Of a stretch of 64,000 nt of DNA, positions 1 through 10,016 are shown piece by piece. This DNA is from Ilyomonas sp964249755 (GTDB taxonomy: Bacteria; Bacteroidota; Bacteroidia; Chitinophagales; Chitinophagaceae). Position 1 is the stretch's first letter, and every line of letters starts with the position of its first letter. The stretch spans positions 310,001 to 374,000 of the forward strand of contig CAXUDB010000001.1 in NCBI GenBank assembly GCA_964249755.1, given 5' to 3'. Position numbers and translations under genes: made by a program. The notes below the pieces were generated by a model, which was not told the DNA's origin, ran no database searches, and saw only the letters and a list, made by a program, of their open reading frames with translations.

Positions 1-1194
1 ATCCGTGGTTCCTATGGCGAAAGTGGAGCGTTACCTTATATTGACGGAGCGCTGGCACCGTTTCAATATTTGAGCGCGTATGCTTTGCTGGGTAATAGTG
101 GCATCTTCAACGGAACCAGCACGCAAGGTCTGCGCGAAACATCTCCTGCTAACACAAATATAACCTGGGAAAAAGCTAAGAAAGCAAACGTTGGCGTTGA
201 GTTTTCCATCCTGAAAGGATTGTTCAGTATTGAAGCCGATTACTTTACAGAAAAGAGAAATGATATCCTCATTGCCAATCAAAACTCGGTACCTGCCGAG
301 TATGGCATCGGCTTACCACAAACCAACTCGGCAGCCGTAACCAACCACGGTATTGATATGACGGTTGGCTCTAACTTCAATATCACGAAGGACCTTCGCA
401 TTGGCATAACCGGAAACCTGACCTATGCAAAAAATAAATACGTGCAGATATATGAGTTGGCAGCCACCTACGACAATCCAAACCGCAGAATAACAGGTCG
501 CCCAATCAATACTTATTTTGGCTATCATGCTTTGGGCTTGTTTCAAGTAAGTGATGATAAAAATGGTGATGGTGTGATTGATAATACTGAATACCCGGTT
601 GCACAATTCGGCACGCTTCATCCCGGCGACATTAAGTATGCCGACTTAAGCGGACCTGATGGCAAACCCGACGGAATTATTGATGCTAATGACCAAACAG
701 CGATTGGCAATACGCCAACGCCACAGTTAATTTTTGGCTTCGCACCAAGTATTTCTTACAAAGGAATTGATGTGAATGTTCTGTTTCAGGGTGCCGGGGC
801 AGGCAGTTTTTACTTAGACCAACAGGCAGCTTGGCCGTTCTATAACAGCGGCTCTGCATTAGCAGCTTCGCTAGATTACTGGACACCTACAAATACAAAT
901 GCTAAGTATCCACTTGTGTTATCAGTGCCAAGCCAAAACACACAACAGGTTTCAGACTGGTGGTTGAGAAAAAGCAATTACCTGCGTTTGAAGACGGTAG
1001 AAATTGGCTATGCGCTGCCAGCCACAATTGTATCTAAAATCGGATTGCAACTGGTGCGCGTTTATGCCTCTGGTCAAAACCTTGTAACCTGGACGAAAGA
1101 GATGAAAGATTTCGACCCGGAAGCCAGCCAGCAGCAGGGGCAGTTTTATCCGCAACAGAAGGTGGTTACAGTAGGTCTGAATGTTACTTTTTAA
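1..1194 (+). CDS. SusC/RagA-family TonB-dependent outer-membrane transporter, C-terminal part (5' end outside window)
   Basis: The reading frame is open from base 1 and ends at a TAA at 1194, giving 397 residues of the C-terminal beta-barrel. Alternating aromatic strands are visible, with the usual SusC features: an inserted loop with acidic Asp/Asn/Gly turns (around residues 180-225), a near-terminal 'YASGQNLVTWT' strand and a 'VTVGLNVTF' last strand ending in Phe, the expected outer-membrane insertion signal. The plug, CarboxypepD_reg domain and signal peptide lie upstream of the window. Family knowledge: SusC imports oligosaccharides or peptides through the outer membrane with its SusD lid. 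The SusD gene follows after 10 bp, so the two are surely one operon. The substrate cannot be told from this part. Confidence 0.93.
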   Translation: MRGSYGESGALPYIDGALAPFQYLSAYALLGNSGIFNGTSTQGLRETSPANTNITWEKAKKANVGVEFSILKGLFSIEADYFTEKRNDILIANQNSVPAEYGIGLPQTNSAAVTNHGIDMTVGSNFNITKDLRIGITGNLTYAKNKYVQIYELAATYDNPNRRITGRPINTYFGYHALGLFQVSDDKNGDGVIDNTEYPVAQFGTLHPGDIKYADLSGPDGKPDGIIDANDQTAIGNTPTPQLIFGFAPSISYKGIDVNVLFQGAGAGSFYLDQQAAWPFYNSGSALAASLDYWTPTNTNAKYPLVLSVPSQNTQQVSDWWLRKSNYLRLKTVEIGYALPATIVSKIGLQLVRVYASGQNLVTWTKEMKDFDPEASQQQGQFYPQQKVVTVGLNVTF

Positions 1195-1204
1195 AACCAA
1201 ATGA

Positions 1205-2884
1205 ATGTTTGTCATGTTTCGAAAAATTGTAAAACAACGCGTATATTTTATTGCGATAGCCATCATCAGCATCGCGCAATCGTGCAGTGATAAAGAATTG
1301 GATGTTCAGCCAAGAGATCGTTTAACCGATGCGAATGTGTGGACAGATCCCGGTGCTGCCGACCTTTTTCTGAATGATATTTATACGGCTCTGCCGGATG
1401 GTAACAACTGGTATGATCCCATCGAAAACTGGTCAGATAATTCGATCTGCGGATTTGCATGGCCAACATCACGAGGCTTAATCCAGCAAAGTCTTCAATC
1501 ACCATCGAACGCAAATATTTCGGGTGATATCGGCGGACCTTATGACTGGACGACACTGTATACAGATGTTAGAAAATGCAACGTTTTTATAAAGAATGTT
1601 ACCGCCTCATCAGCACTGGCCGATGATTATAAAAAAGAAAAGATAGCAGAAGCTAGGGTTTTGAGAGCTTACTTCTACCAGAACTTATTTATGTTGTTTG
1701 GCGGCGTACCCATCATTACAGAAGTGCTGAATATAGATGTGCAGGGCGACAGTGTTTTCAAACCCAGAAGTACGTATGATGAAACGCTCCAGTTCATCAC
1801 ATCGGAATGCAGTGCGGCTTACAGTGATTTACCCGATATGCCTTCTTCTGGGAAAGTAGGCAAAGGCGCTGCTATGGTTATAAAAGGATGGTGCGAACTG
1901 TATGCAGGTAAATATGCCGATGCGGCTGCCAGCAACAAAAAAATAATGGACGAATTACCTTATGAGCTGGATGGTAATTATGCAACTTTCTTTTTAACCA
2001 GAGGCAATGCCAGTAAGGAATCCATCCTGTACAGGGAATACAATCCACCGGGACAAGGCAAGGGCGCTTTTGTAGATGGCACCACCGGACCTACCTTTAC
2101 AAAGAATGGTGCGGAAACAAGCTGGGGCGGCGTAAACCCAACCCAGGAACTTGTGGATGATTATGCAATGGATAACGGCAAAGTCATCAGCGATCCTACA
2201 TCCGGCTATAACCCGCAAAAGCCTTATGAGAACAGAGAGCAGCGCTTCTACCAATCTATTGTTTACGATGGCTCTTATTTTTACAACGATAGTATTTTTA
2301 CAAGAAAAGGTATTGGCAGTAAAAACGAGATTGATCAAACCGACCGGGATGATGCCAGCCAAACAGGCTACTATGCGCGCAAGCGGCTTGATGATAAAAC
2401 CTTAGTATTAGGAGCTGCTAACTGGGGTGGCTATACCAGCTATCAGAATTATAATATCTACCGGTTTGCAGACGTGCTGCTGAATTATGCAGAAGCGCAA
2501 AACGAAGCTGTAGGACCTGATGCATCGGTATATACAGCAGTAGATAAAATTAGGAGCCGGTCTGCCTTGCCAGGTTTGCCTGCCGGGCTGAGTCAGGACC
2601 AGATGCGCACTGCCATTCGCCGTGAGAGGCGCATTGAATTTGCATTTGAAGACAAGAGGTTCTGGGATCTTTTGCGGTGGCGCATAGCTGACGTAAATCT
2701 CAATCACCCACTGCATGGTATTTCCATTACTGCAGGTGCTAATGGCGTACTGCAATATGCACCGGTTGAGGCCAAAGGAGGAGACAGGAAATTTTATACC
2801 GGTAAAAATTATTTGTTCCCGATACCACAATCTGTGATTGACAAAAACCCGCAGTTGAAGGGTGCACAAAATCCCGGGTATTAA
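1205..2884 (+). CDS. RagB/SusD-family nutrient-uptake lipoprotein
   Basis: 559 residues, the usual size of SusD proteins. A short N-terminal hydrophobic segment ends in 'SIAQSC', putting the lipidated Cys at about residue 27, so the mature protein is a surface or outer-membrane lipoprotein. Family signs are the early 'RLTDANVWTDPGAADLFLND' type segment (about residues 38-57), the helical TPR-like core, and the C-terminal 'RFADVLLNYAEAQNE' and 'RRERRIEFAFEDKRFWDLLRW' blocks. It acts as the glycan-binding lid of the SusC pore encoded just upstream. Translation may start at the first ATG or at the ATG nine bases later; both keep the lipobox. A strong terminator follows, so the SusCD pair ends a transcript here. 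Confidence 0.95.
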   Translation: MFVMFRKIVKQRVYFIAIAIISIAQSCSDKELDVQPRDRLTDANVWTDPGAADLFLNDIYTALPDGNNWYDPIENWSDNSICGFAWPTSRGLIQQSLQSPSNANISGDIGGPYDWTTLYTDVRKCNVFIKNVTASSALADDYKKEKIAEARVLRAYFYQNLFMLFGGVPIITEVLNIDVQGDSVFKPRSTYDETLQFITSECSAAYSDLPDMPSSGKVGKGAAMVIKGWCELYAGKYADAAASNKKIMDELPYELDGNYATFFLTRGNASKESILYREYNPPGQGKGAFVDGTTGPTFTKNGAETSWGGVNPTQELVDDYAMDNGKVISDPTSGYNPQKPYENREQRFYQSIVYDGSYFYNDSIFTRKGIGSKNEIDQTDRDDASQTGYYARKRLDDKTLVLGAANWGGYTSYQNYNIYRFADVLLNYAEAQNEAVGPDASVYTAVDKIRSRSALPGLPAGLSQDQMRTAIRRERRIEFAFEDKRFWDLLRWRIADVNLNHPLHGISITAGANGVLQYAPVEAKGGDRKFYTGKNYLFPIPQSVIDKNPQLKGAQNPGY

Positions 2885-2910
2885 TTTTTTACTTTGTTTT
2901 TTTGTGATAC

Positions 2911-2947
2911 AGAAATTCCTTGCTAATAAGCAAGGAATTTCTTTTTT
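2911..2947 (+). terminator. Rho-independent terminator after SusCD
   Basis: A perfect 14-bp stem (2911-2924 with 2929-2942), a 4-base loop and then a T-run. It lies 27 bp after the SusD stop codon and before the next gene on the same strand. Confidence 0.9.
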
Positions 2948-2960
2948 AAATTGATATGTT

Positions 2961-5900
2961 ATGAGTAGCCGGCGCAGAGATATAGTCATAGTCCATTGTT
3001 TTGAATGGCTCATACTAATTGTCATTGCAATCACGGCTGTTACATGCCAAAGCAATCGTAAAAAAGAAAGTAAAGCAAAGCCACTCTTCTCGCTGCTTTC
3101 GCCATCTCAAACAAACGTGCATTTTTCAAATACACTCACCGAAGGTTTGAATACAAACGTTCTGATGTATGAATATTTCTATAATGGTGGCGGTGTGGCT
3201 GCGGGTGATGTAAACGGCGACGGCTTGCAAGACATTTATTTTAGCGCCAACATGACCGACAATGCCTTGTATCTCAATAAAGGCAACCTGCAGTTTAAAG
3301 AGGTAGCGCAAACAGCAGGTGTGTTGGGGCGGCCCGGGCCGTGGAAAACCGGTGTAACCATGGCTGATGTAAACGGCGATAGTAAACTGGATATCTTTCT
3401 TTGTTATTCAGGAAAAATAAACGGGCAAAAACGAATTCCTCAACTGTTCATCAACGAAGGAAATGACAACAACGGCGTTCCGCATTTTAAAGATGAAACC
3501 GCTCAATATGGATTGAATGATTCGATGTTCTGCAACCAGGCTTATTTCTTTGATTATGACAGGGACGGCGATTTGGACGTGTTGTTCATCAATCACAACC
3601 CAACACGATTTACCAATCTTACAGATGCAACGATACATGAACTTATTAATAAACACGATAAAGAAAGAGGAACCCAGTTATTCAGAAATGACAACAACCA
3701 TTTTACAGATGTAACGATGGGCTCAGGTATTGTAAACAGTGTCCTGAGTTATAACCTTTCTGCCGGCATTGCCGATGTAAACAATGACGGATGGCCGGAC
3801 ATTTATATCTCCAATGATTACCTCGTACCTGATTACCTCTACATCAACAATGGCAACGGTACATTTACCGATAAACTGAACGGCGCTATTGCGCATACGT
3901 CTCAGTTTTCTATGGGCAATAACATTGCAGACATCAATAATGATTGCCTTCCCGATATCCTTACACTTGATATGCTGCCGGAGGATAATCACCGCCAGAA
4001 AATGTTGTTTGCACCTGATAATTACGCCGTATATGATATGACTGTACGGGCAGGATTCCATAACCAGTATATGCGCAACATGCTGCAGTTAAATAACGGC
4101 AACGGAACTTTTAGTGAGATAGGTCAGCTTGCTGGCATATCAAATACAGATTGGAGCTGGTCACCATTGTTTGCCGATTACGATAATGATGGCTGGAAAG
4201 ATCTTTTTGTAACGAATGGTTATTTGAGGGATTATACAAACATGGACTTTCTTATGTACATGGGCAACCAGTTACAAAGCTCAACCAATGGTGTGCACCG
4301 AGAGCAGTTGCTGGATATTGTACAGCACATGCCGTCATCAGACGTAAAGAGTTACCTGTTTAAAAATGAGCAAAATCTTTCGTTCAGTAACATGAATACC
4401 AGTTGGGGAATTGATAGCTTCTCTAACAGCAATGGCGCTGCTTATGTTGACCTAGATAATGATGGTGACCTGGATTTAGTGGTGAATAATATTAATAAAC
4501 CTGCGTTCATTTATCGCAATGAATTAAATACTCAGAAAAATCATTTTTTAGAAATTCAATTAAAAGGAAAAGGTAGTAACACGCAGGGCTTAGGTGCAAA
4601 AGTGTATCTCTTTAACAAGGGGAAACAACAGTATGAAGAACAAATGCCGGCAAAAGGATTTCAGTCTTCGGCATCGCCTGTAATGCACTTTGGGCTTGGC
4701 ATTGACAGTATAGTTGATTCTATACAAATAATATGGCTTAGCGGAAAAATGCAGGTTGTAAAAAACCTGAAGGCAAATCAGTTCATTACTTTAAAAGAAG
4801 AAGATGCCACTTCGCTTTATCAAAAACCACTTTCCTCAGCACCATTGTTTGAAGAAATCAAATCGCCGGTTTCGTTTGAAGACAGTACTAAAATCACAAA
4901 TGATTTCAACAGGCAACCTCTGTTGATAAATCCTCTCTCCTATGCCGGACCTTGCCTTGTAAAAGGTGACGTAAACGGAGACAAGTTAGAAGATGTTTAT
5001 GTAGGCGGTGCCAATGGAAAAGCAGGGCAACTATACCTTCAGCAACCTGATGGTTCGTTTATTCAAAAGCAGGAATCAGCATTTGACACCGATAAAGAAA
5101 GTAAAGACGTTAATGGATTATTTTTCGATGCAAACGGAGATGGTTTCAATGATCTTTATGTAGTAAGTGGCGGATATGATAACTATCAACCCAATGATCC
5201 TCTGTTGCAGGACAGGCTATATCTCAACGACGGGAAAGGTAATTTTACGAAAGATGATAAAGCGTTACCAGTAATGCATGTTAGTAAAAGCTGTGTGCGC
5301 GTGGCTGATATTAATGGCGATCATTTTCCTGATTTATTTGTTGGTGGAAGAGTCATCCCGGGGCAATATCCTGTTTCGCCGCAAAGTTTCTTACTTCTTA
5401 ATGATGGCAAAGGACATTTTACAGATGCTACTACATCTATCGCTCCTTCTCTTCAGCATATTGGTATGGTAACGGATGCTGCCTGGCTCGATTTGAATGG
5501 TGATAATAAACAGGATTTGATACTTGTCGGCGAATGGATGCCCATCACTGTTTTTATCAATAGCAATGGAAAACTTCAAAACAAAACCAGTGATTATTTT
5601 AATAAAACATACAGCGGCTGGTGGAACAAATTATTAGTAACAGATTTCAATAAAGACGGAAAACAGGATTTGCTCATTGGCAACCTCGGGTTGAATACAC
5701 AATGCAAAGTGAGCGATAAAGAACCGGCTGATTTATACTTTAAGGACTTTGATGCGAACGGCACTATCGAACCTATTCTTTGCTATTATGTTCAGGGAAA
5801 AAGTTACCCTTTTTTATCCAGAGATGAAGTTGTCGGACAGATAAACGGCATGTCGAAAAAATTCAGTCGTTACCAGGATTATGCAGATGCTACATTGCAA

Positions 5901-6320
5901 ACTGTTTTTTCGCCCGACCAGTTAAAAGGAGCCAATCATCTTACCGCAAATACCCTGGCAACTTCTTTTTTTGAAAGAGGCAGTGACGGAAAATTTCACT
6001 TACAAAGTTTGCCGGTCCAGGCGCAATTTTCACCTGTATTTACCATTACGCCTTTTGATTATAATAACGATGGAAATGAAGATGTGCTATTGTGCGGCAA
6101 TATCACCCATGCCCGGTTACGCTTTGGCAATTATGACGCAAATAAGGGTATGCTGTTGAAAGGTGACGGAAAAGGACATTTTACTTATGTTGATCAGTCG
6201 CTTTCAGGTTTTAATTTGGAAGGTGATGTTCGCTCTACTATTAAAACAGATAAGCTTTTAATTTTTGGATTGGAAAGCGGTATAAAAGCATTTCAGAATA
6301 GCAGCAAAAGAAAGAAATGA
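2961..6320 (+). CDS. FG-GAP/VCBS-repeat lipoprotein with central ASPIC/UnbV domain
   Basis: 1119 residues. The N-terminal hydrophobic stretch ends in 'ITAVTC', so Cys 29 is a probable lipidation site. The rest carries at least a dozen FG-GAP/VCBS-type calcium loops of the form DxNxDGxxD (for example DVNGDGLQD, DYDNDGWKD, DLDNDGDLD, DFNKDGKQD), in two sets separated by an ASPIC/UnbV domain at about residues 525-620. Family knowledge: such beta-propeller lipoproteins are common beside SusCD pairs and are thought to be surface carbohydrate or protein binding; no catalytic role is established. The gene follows the SusCD terminator closely, so it may be read-through or have its own promoter. Its partnership with SusCD is inferred from position. 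Confidence 0.9.
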   Translation: MSSRRRDIVIVHCFEWLILIVIAITAVTCQSNRKKESKAKPLFSLLSPSQTNVHFSNTLTEGLNTNVLMYEYFYNGGGVAAGDVNGDGLQDIYFSANMTDNALYLNKGNLQFKEVAQTAGVLGRPGPWKTGVTMADVNGDSKLDIFLCYSGKINGQKRIPQLFINEGNDNNGVPHFKDETAQYGLNDSMFCNQAYFFDYDRDGDLDVLFINHNPTRFTNLTDATIHELINKHDKERGTQLFRNDNNHFTDVTMGSGIVNSVLSYNLSAGIADVNNDGWPDIYISNDYLVPDYLYINNGNGTFTDKLNGAIAHTSQFSMGNNIADINNDCLPDILTLDMLPEDNHRQKMLFAPDNYAVYDMTVRAGFHNQYMRNMLQLNNGNGTFSEIGQLAGISNTDWSWSPLFADYDNDGWKDLFVTNGYLRDYTNMDFLMYMGNQLQSSTNGVHREQLLDIVQHMPSSDVKSYLFKNEQNLSFSNMNTSWGIDSFSNSNGAAYVDLDNDGDLDLVVNNINKPAFIYRNELNTQKNHFLEIQLKGKGSNTQGLGAKVYLFNKGKQQYEEQMPAKGFQSSASPVMHFGLGIDSIVDSIQIIWLSGKMQVVKNLKANQFITLKEEDATSLYQKPLSSAPLFEEIKSPVSFEDSTKITNDFNRQPLLINPLSYAGPCLVKGDVNGDKLEDVYVGGANGKAGQLYLQQPDGSFIQKQESAFDTDKESKDVNGLFFDANGDGFNDLYVVSGGYDNYQPNDPLLQDRLYLNDGKGNFTKDDKALPVMHVSKSCVRVADINGDHFPDLFVGGRVIPGQYPVSPQSFLLLNDGKGHFTDATTSIAPSLQHIGMVTDAAWLDLNGDNKQDLILVGEWMPITVFINSNGKLQNKTSDYFNKTYSGWWNKLLVTDFNKDGKQDLLIGNLGLNTQCKVSDKEPADLYFKDFDANGTIEPILCYYVQGKSYPFLSRDEVVGQINGMSKKFSRYQDYADATLQTVFSPDQLKGANHLTANTLATSFFERGSDGKFHLQSLPVQAQFSPVFTITPFDYNNDGNEDVLLCGNITHARLRFGNYDANKGMLLKGDGKGHFTYVDQSLSGFNLEGDVRSTIKTDKLLIFGLESGIKAFQNSSKRKK

Positions 6321-6457
6321 ATTTAGCCAGCACTTGCTCGTTGATATTATTAAACAGACGAAAACTCTTTGCATATCTTAATAACTTATGTTCAATATTC
6401 ACTAAAATACTATGATTTTGAGAATATTATTGCTTCTGTATTTTTCAATACTTAACT

Positions 6458-7507
6458 CTAACTATTAACCCTTATCGCTTGTCTAAAAATCTTGTAGTAG
6501 TCAGCATAGTCCTTACCCACTGCATTTTCCCATCCTTTCAGATCTGACAGCTGGTTCCAGGGAAGACCGTCCTTACGAATGGCAGCCAACCAGTTGTCTC
6601 TTTCCGAATCGAAAGAGATGCCAATGATGGTAAAGTTTTTATCCTTATACAGGTTGTAAGCTTTCAGCACATTCGGGTTCTCTTCACGGCACGGATGACA
6701 CCAGCTTGCCCAAAAGTCAACCAGCACATACTTACCCCTGAAATCTTTTAGCGACACCATCCTGCCGCTTGCATCTGTTTGTGTAAAATCAATGGCAGGA
6801 CGTCCGATGCCCGTCAATTTTTCAATTCGTATGTTATGCAATATGTCTTTTGCCGCTGCATTGTTTTTTGCTTCGGGGGTTAATGTTTGCATCAGGGAAT
6901 CCAGCTCAGGTACAGTAAGCGAGTATCTCAGATCCCGGTCAATAAGAAAAGCACTGACGGGTTAAGATTTGTGTTGGCTGATCCATTGTTTGGTTAACCC
7001 ACTCCGTACCGGGTACAATTGCTGTATCTGTGGAAGTAATGCGTAGATGCCGCTGTCGTTGTTCTTCAAAGAAAATTCATTCAACTGCTCCCGTAAAGAA
7101 TCCATCCTTCTCATATCCGCATGGCTTCGCAGGAAGCTGGTAAAGGCGTTCTGATCTTTGATAGCCGCACTGCTGCCGGTAAATATTGCATCCCTGAATT
7201 TAGGGCCGTTGCCGGTGATGGTAACAGTACCTTTATCGAGATACAGAACCAGGCGTGCATCGTCATCATTCCCGTCAGTACCTATTTGCAACACGTAAAG
7301 GTCACCGCCATCAGTAGTCAGATGTACATGAATAGTAAAGCCACTGCTACTGGTTGTTACTGAATCGCCTGCAGGATTTTTAGCCGAACCATAATATACT
7401 TTTTCACCGGCTGGAAGCCCCTTGATAGAAGCTTGTATCATAACCGTGTTCTGAGCCCATAAGGTCATGGGAATCATTACGACTGCAAGTGCAGATAGTT
7501 TTCTCAT
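6458..7507 (-). pseudogene. DUF4369-thioredoxin (TlpA/ResA-like) gene, interrupted by a stop codon and truncated
   Basis: One reading frame, broken. The 5' part starts at the ATG at 7507 with a signal peptide (MRKLSALAVVMIPMTLWAQ) and a DUF4369 domain, and stops at a TAA at 6962-6964. The same frame continues without a shift through 'PVSAFLIDRDLRYSLT' into a thioredoxin fold with an intact 'WASWCHPC' redox motif. The 3' end is also short: the frame ends soon after 'ENAVGKDYADYYKIF' in an unrelated tail, before the cis-proline strand that the fold needs. Family knowledge: these are periplasmic thiol-disulfide oxidoreductases or peroxidase-like proteins. The two lesions together argue for a decayed gene. 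A longer reading from 7594 would overlap the next gene and is unlikely. Confidence 0.82.
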
Positions 7508-7539
7508 TGTTCTCTTGTGTTTGTTTTGCAGACCGGCAT

Positions 7540-8358
7540 TTACTGCCTTATAGTGATATAAGCAGAAAGTGATGCACCTTTTCCCTTTTCCCACGTGCCT
7601 AAACTACTTTTTCTGGTTACATAACTTCCGCCCACCTGACCACCATAATTTAAAGAGTACTTAGTTAATTTCTTTTCCGGCATAAATTCAAAGCCGATAA
7701 AGAAGTCTTTGTCTATAACAATATCTTCCTTTGTTAAGTCAATGGTCAGCCATCCCTTTTTTACAGACATTCTCTCTAAAATGTTTTTGTCAATTATTCT
7801 CTCGCCCGGCAAGCCATTATTTGCAACATAAAAATTAACTCTGAAAGTAGCGGTGTCTATATTGACGCCCAAAAGATAAAGATTGGCGTTTTGTATTCTT
7901 GACACCTTATCATGAATAGCTATGAATTTAGCGAATTCAATAATGTCACTTTTGTCTTTGCTTTCGGCGGTTCCTGACAGGAACGGGTTGTGCGATTTTG
8001 TTCCTATTGTCTTTTGCTTTAGCGGCTTGCCACTAACTATTACCCCTGTTAACTGATTTGTTTTAGGTTGCAGAACAAAAACATGTATAGGAGAATTGAA
8101 AATAGATCGAATAGGTATATTTAATTCTTCAAAGCCAACATACGAAAAGGTCAAAGTATCATTGAAATATTGTTGTGGAATCACAAATTCAAATCGTCCG
8201 TTTTGATCGGTGACAGTGCCAATGTTTTTTAATTTAATACCAATGTTCACGTAGGATAAAGCTGCAGAGTCAGATTGTTTAACCACTCCGGTAATTTTGT
8301 TTTGTGCAACGGAAATATCAACAAAAGCCAGACATAAAAAGATGAAGATAATTTTCAT
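7540..8358 (-). CDS. Exported protein with CarboxypepD_reg-like (TonB-receptor N-terminal type) domain
   Basis: 272 residues from the ATG at 8358, chosen because it starts a clean signal peptide (MKIIFIFLCLAFVDISVAQ); the frame is open 18 codons further upstream but that would precede the signal peptide with basic residues. Residues 22-95 form a carboxypeptidase-regulatory-like beta sandwich ('ITGVVKQSDSAALSYVNIGI', 'GTVTDQNGRFEF', 'LTFSYVGFEEL'). The remaining ~170 residues form a beta-rich region without a recognised family, with 'GFEFMPEKK' near the end. There is no TonB barrel, so it is not a truncated SusC of normal type. Probably periplasmic or surface exposed; the function is unknown. 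Its upstream region is formed by the first inverted-repeat element. Confidence 0.8.
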   Translation of the reverse strand: MKIIFIFLCLAFVDISVAQNKITGVVKQSDSAALSYVNIGIKLKNIGTVTDQNGRFEFVIPQQYFNDTLTFSYVGFEELNIPIRSIFNSPIHVFVLQPKTNQLTGVIVSGKPLKQKTIGTKSHNPFLSGTAESKDKSDIIEFAKFIAIHDKVSRIQNANLYLLGVNIDTATFRVNFYVANNGLPGERIIDKNILERMSVKKGWLTIDLTKEDIVIDKDFFIGFEFMPEKKLTKYSLNYGGQVGGSYVTRKSSLGTWEKGKGASLSAYITIRQ

Positions 8359-8377
8359 AAATCGTTGCTTATACTTG

Positions 8378-8574
8378 CGCACAACGGTTCGGTATTTATG
8401 CAGGCAGGACAATTATCGCCGTGTCAGCCGAACTGCTGCCGATTTGAAAAACAAAAGATGAAATTATAATAAAAAGTACAACAGCGATGTCTCAGCCGGA
8501 ACAAAAGCTGAATAGCGAACCTGCTGCTGAAGTGCGTATTGTCAGCCCTGCATGCATAAATATTTTTGTTGTGC
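8378..8574. repeat. ~200-bp inverted-repeat element, copy 1 (cassette-like)
   Basis: The arms 8378-8408 and 8546-8574 are imperfect inverted repeats; the outermost 7 bases are GCACAAC on the left and GTTGTGC on the right. The interior holds a 28-bp core (8493-8520) that recurs with 25 of 28 identities, same orientation, at 10133-10160 in copy 2. The element sits directly after the deacetylase stop and before the next gene's start. Confidence 0.7.
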
Positions 8575-8605
8575 GTTCGCCTTTCTCTCTTTTATGTTGA
8601 ACAAA

Positions 8606-9424
8606 TTATTGTTTAGTCACAAAGTCCATTGCTTCTGAAAAAGTAGTTACCCAATAATCTTCCTGATGTGCTTTTAAATACTCTAAAAACGCCCGATGTG
8701 TTTCGCTTGAAATATGAAAAATTTGTCCACCAACACCATGAAATAAATAAACACCCATTCCACCTGTTTTCTTTACTTTTTCCGCAAATGAAATAAGTTG
8801 TTGTAAACTCGTTTCTGTCCATACTTGCCAGGCAGGAACTTTCATTATGTTTAAATTTTTAAAGTCTGTAATTACACTATTGCTATCGCCTCCTGTTCTG
8901 GCATATTTTACAAGTCCTTGCTTCTTTAAAATGGTTGTGTAATCTGTGTCGCCGATGAACGAATTGTTGCAGGGAAAAGCAAAACTTCTTTCTTTTCTGT
9001 TGGGGTCTAATAAAGCAAGAATAGTATTCTCTGTTTTAATTTCTGTCAAAATTTTATCTACAGTATAAGTTTCAATCGCAACTGATTTATTCCAACCTAA
9101 TTTTTCAGGGCAAGCATGAAACAATGTGTGGTTTGCAATCTCATGCCCTTCTTTAGCAGCATTAGTCCAACCAATAACTGCTTCTGGTGTTTGTCCAATC
9201 ACATCAGATTTTGCAGACCCTTGAATTGAGTTTAAGAAGAAGGTAGCTTTTAAACCTGTTGAATCTAATTGAGGAATAACTGTTGAGAGTTGTGTTTCTA
9301 AACCATCATCATAAGTAAGGCAAATAATTGCTTGCTTTGAATGGTCAATCTTATGTATTTGCCCATGTGCAGAAATTAAAATTGAGACAAATAAAACAGG
9401 CGTTAAAAATAATTTCCGTTTCAT
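8606..9424 (-). CDS. Polysaccharide deacetylase family protein (secreted)
   Basis: 272 residues. The start at 9424 gives a signal peptide (MKRKLFLTPVLFVSILISAHGQ); an ATG 18 bases earlier only adds six residues. NodB-type deacetylase motifs are visible: motif 1 'CLTYDDGLETQ' (the general-base and metal Asp pair, about residues 36-46) and motif 2 'NHTLFH' (metal histidines, H-x3-H, about residues 98-103). The product should remove N- or O-acetyl groups from a polysaccharide in the periplasm or at the surface. The NTF2-like gene upstream ends 28 bp before this start, so the two are probably co-transcribed. Base composition is more A+T rich than the neighbouring SDR. Confidence 0.88.
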   Translation of the reverse strand: MKRKLFLTPVLFVSILISAHGQIHKIDHSKQAIICLTYDDGLETQLSTVIPQLDSTGLKATFFLNSIQGSAKSDVIGQTPEAVIGWTNAAKEGHEIANHTLFHACPEKLGWNKSVAIETYTVDKILTEIKTENTILALLDPNRKERSFAFPCNNSFIGDTDYTTILKKQGLVKYARTGGDSNSVITDFKNLNIMKVPAWQVWTETSLQQLISFAEKVKKTGGMGVYLFHGVGGQIFHISSETHRAFLEYLKAHQEDYWVTTFSEAMDFVTKQ

Positions 9425-9452
9425 TGAATATGAAATTATCAAAATAAATTAC

Positions 9453-9920
9453 TCACTGCTTTGCATCTGGCATCATCATAACAACAGCACACTTCCACAT
9501 TCCGTGCGTATCTTTTTCCCATGTTTCTAATGCAGTATTACGAACGCTTATTGTTTTGCCAGTAGAATCTGTCATTGATATACTGTTGCCGAAAATCATA
9601 TAAGCCATATCGCCGCTATTGCTTATTTCCAATGTTGACGGCTTATCGTCCCACTTTATTTTAGAACCATGCATTTTACTTATATCTAACATCATTTGTT
9701 TAATGGCATCTTTACCGTTTACCAATTTTCCGTGGTCTAATATAATTGCATTATTTGCCCAATAATACATTGAACTGTCAAGATTTTCGGAAGTTGCTCT
9801 TACTGCCCAATCATCTAATATTTTTTGCAGTTTTTGTTTTTCTGCAGCCATGTTAATTTTAGTTTGCGCATGAACCAATGTTGTAAAAAGACATGCAACA
9901 AATAGGATGATGGGTTTCAT
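9453..9920 (-). CDS. NTF2-like (SnoaL/DUF4440) exported protein
   Basis: 155 residues with a signal peptide (MKPIILFVACLFTTLVHAQ) followed by a single NTF2-like cone fold: helical 'LQKILDDWAVRATSENLDSS', 'YYWANNAIILDHGKLVNGKD' and the terminal sheet strand 'WKCAVVMMM'. Proteins of this family are small ligand-binding or enzyme-like domains whose substrates are usually unknown. It lies between inverted-repeat element 2 and the deacetylase gene and would form a two-gene unit with the latter. Confidence 0.82.
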   Translation of the reverse strand: MKPIILFVACLFTTLVHAQTKINMAAEKQKLQKILDDWAVRATSENLDSSMYYWANNAIILDHGKLVNGKDAIKQMMLDISKMHGSKIKWDDKPSTLEISNSGDMAYMIFGNSISMTDSTGKTISVRNTALETWEKDTHGMWKCAVVMMMPDAKQ

Positions 9921-10016
9921 AATGTTTGCATCTAAAATTTTAATTTATAAATATAAATGAAACGCTTGCCAAAAGTGATTATATAATTCAAAAATTGAGT
10001 TTGTCAATAAGGTGAC

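Noticed and set aside
2408..3055. 215-codon minus-strand frame across the SusD end and the intergenic gap
   Set aside because: It overlaps SusD, the terminator and the FG-GAP gene start, and the product has no recognisable composition or motif.
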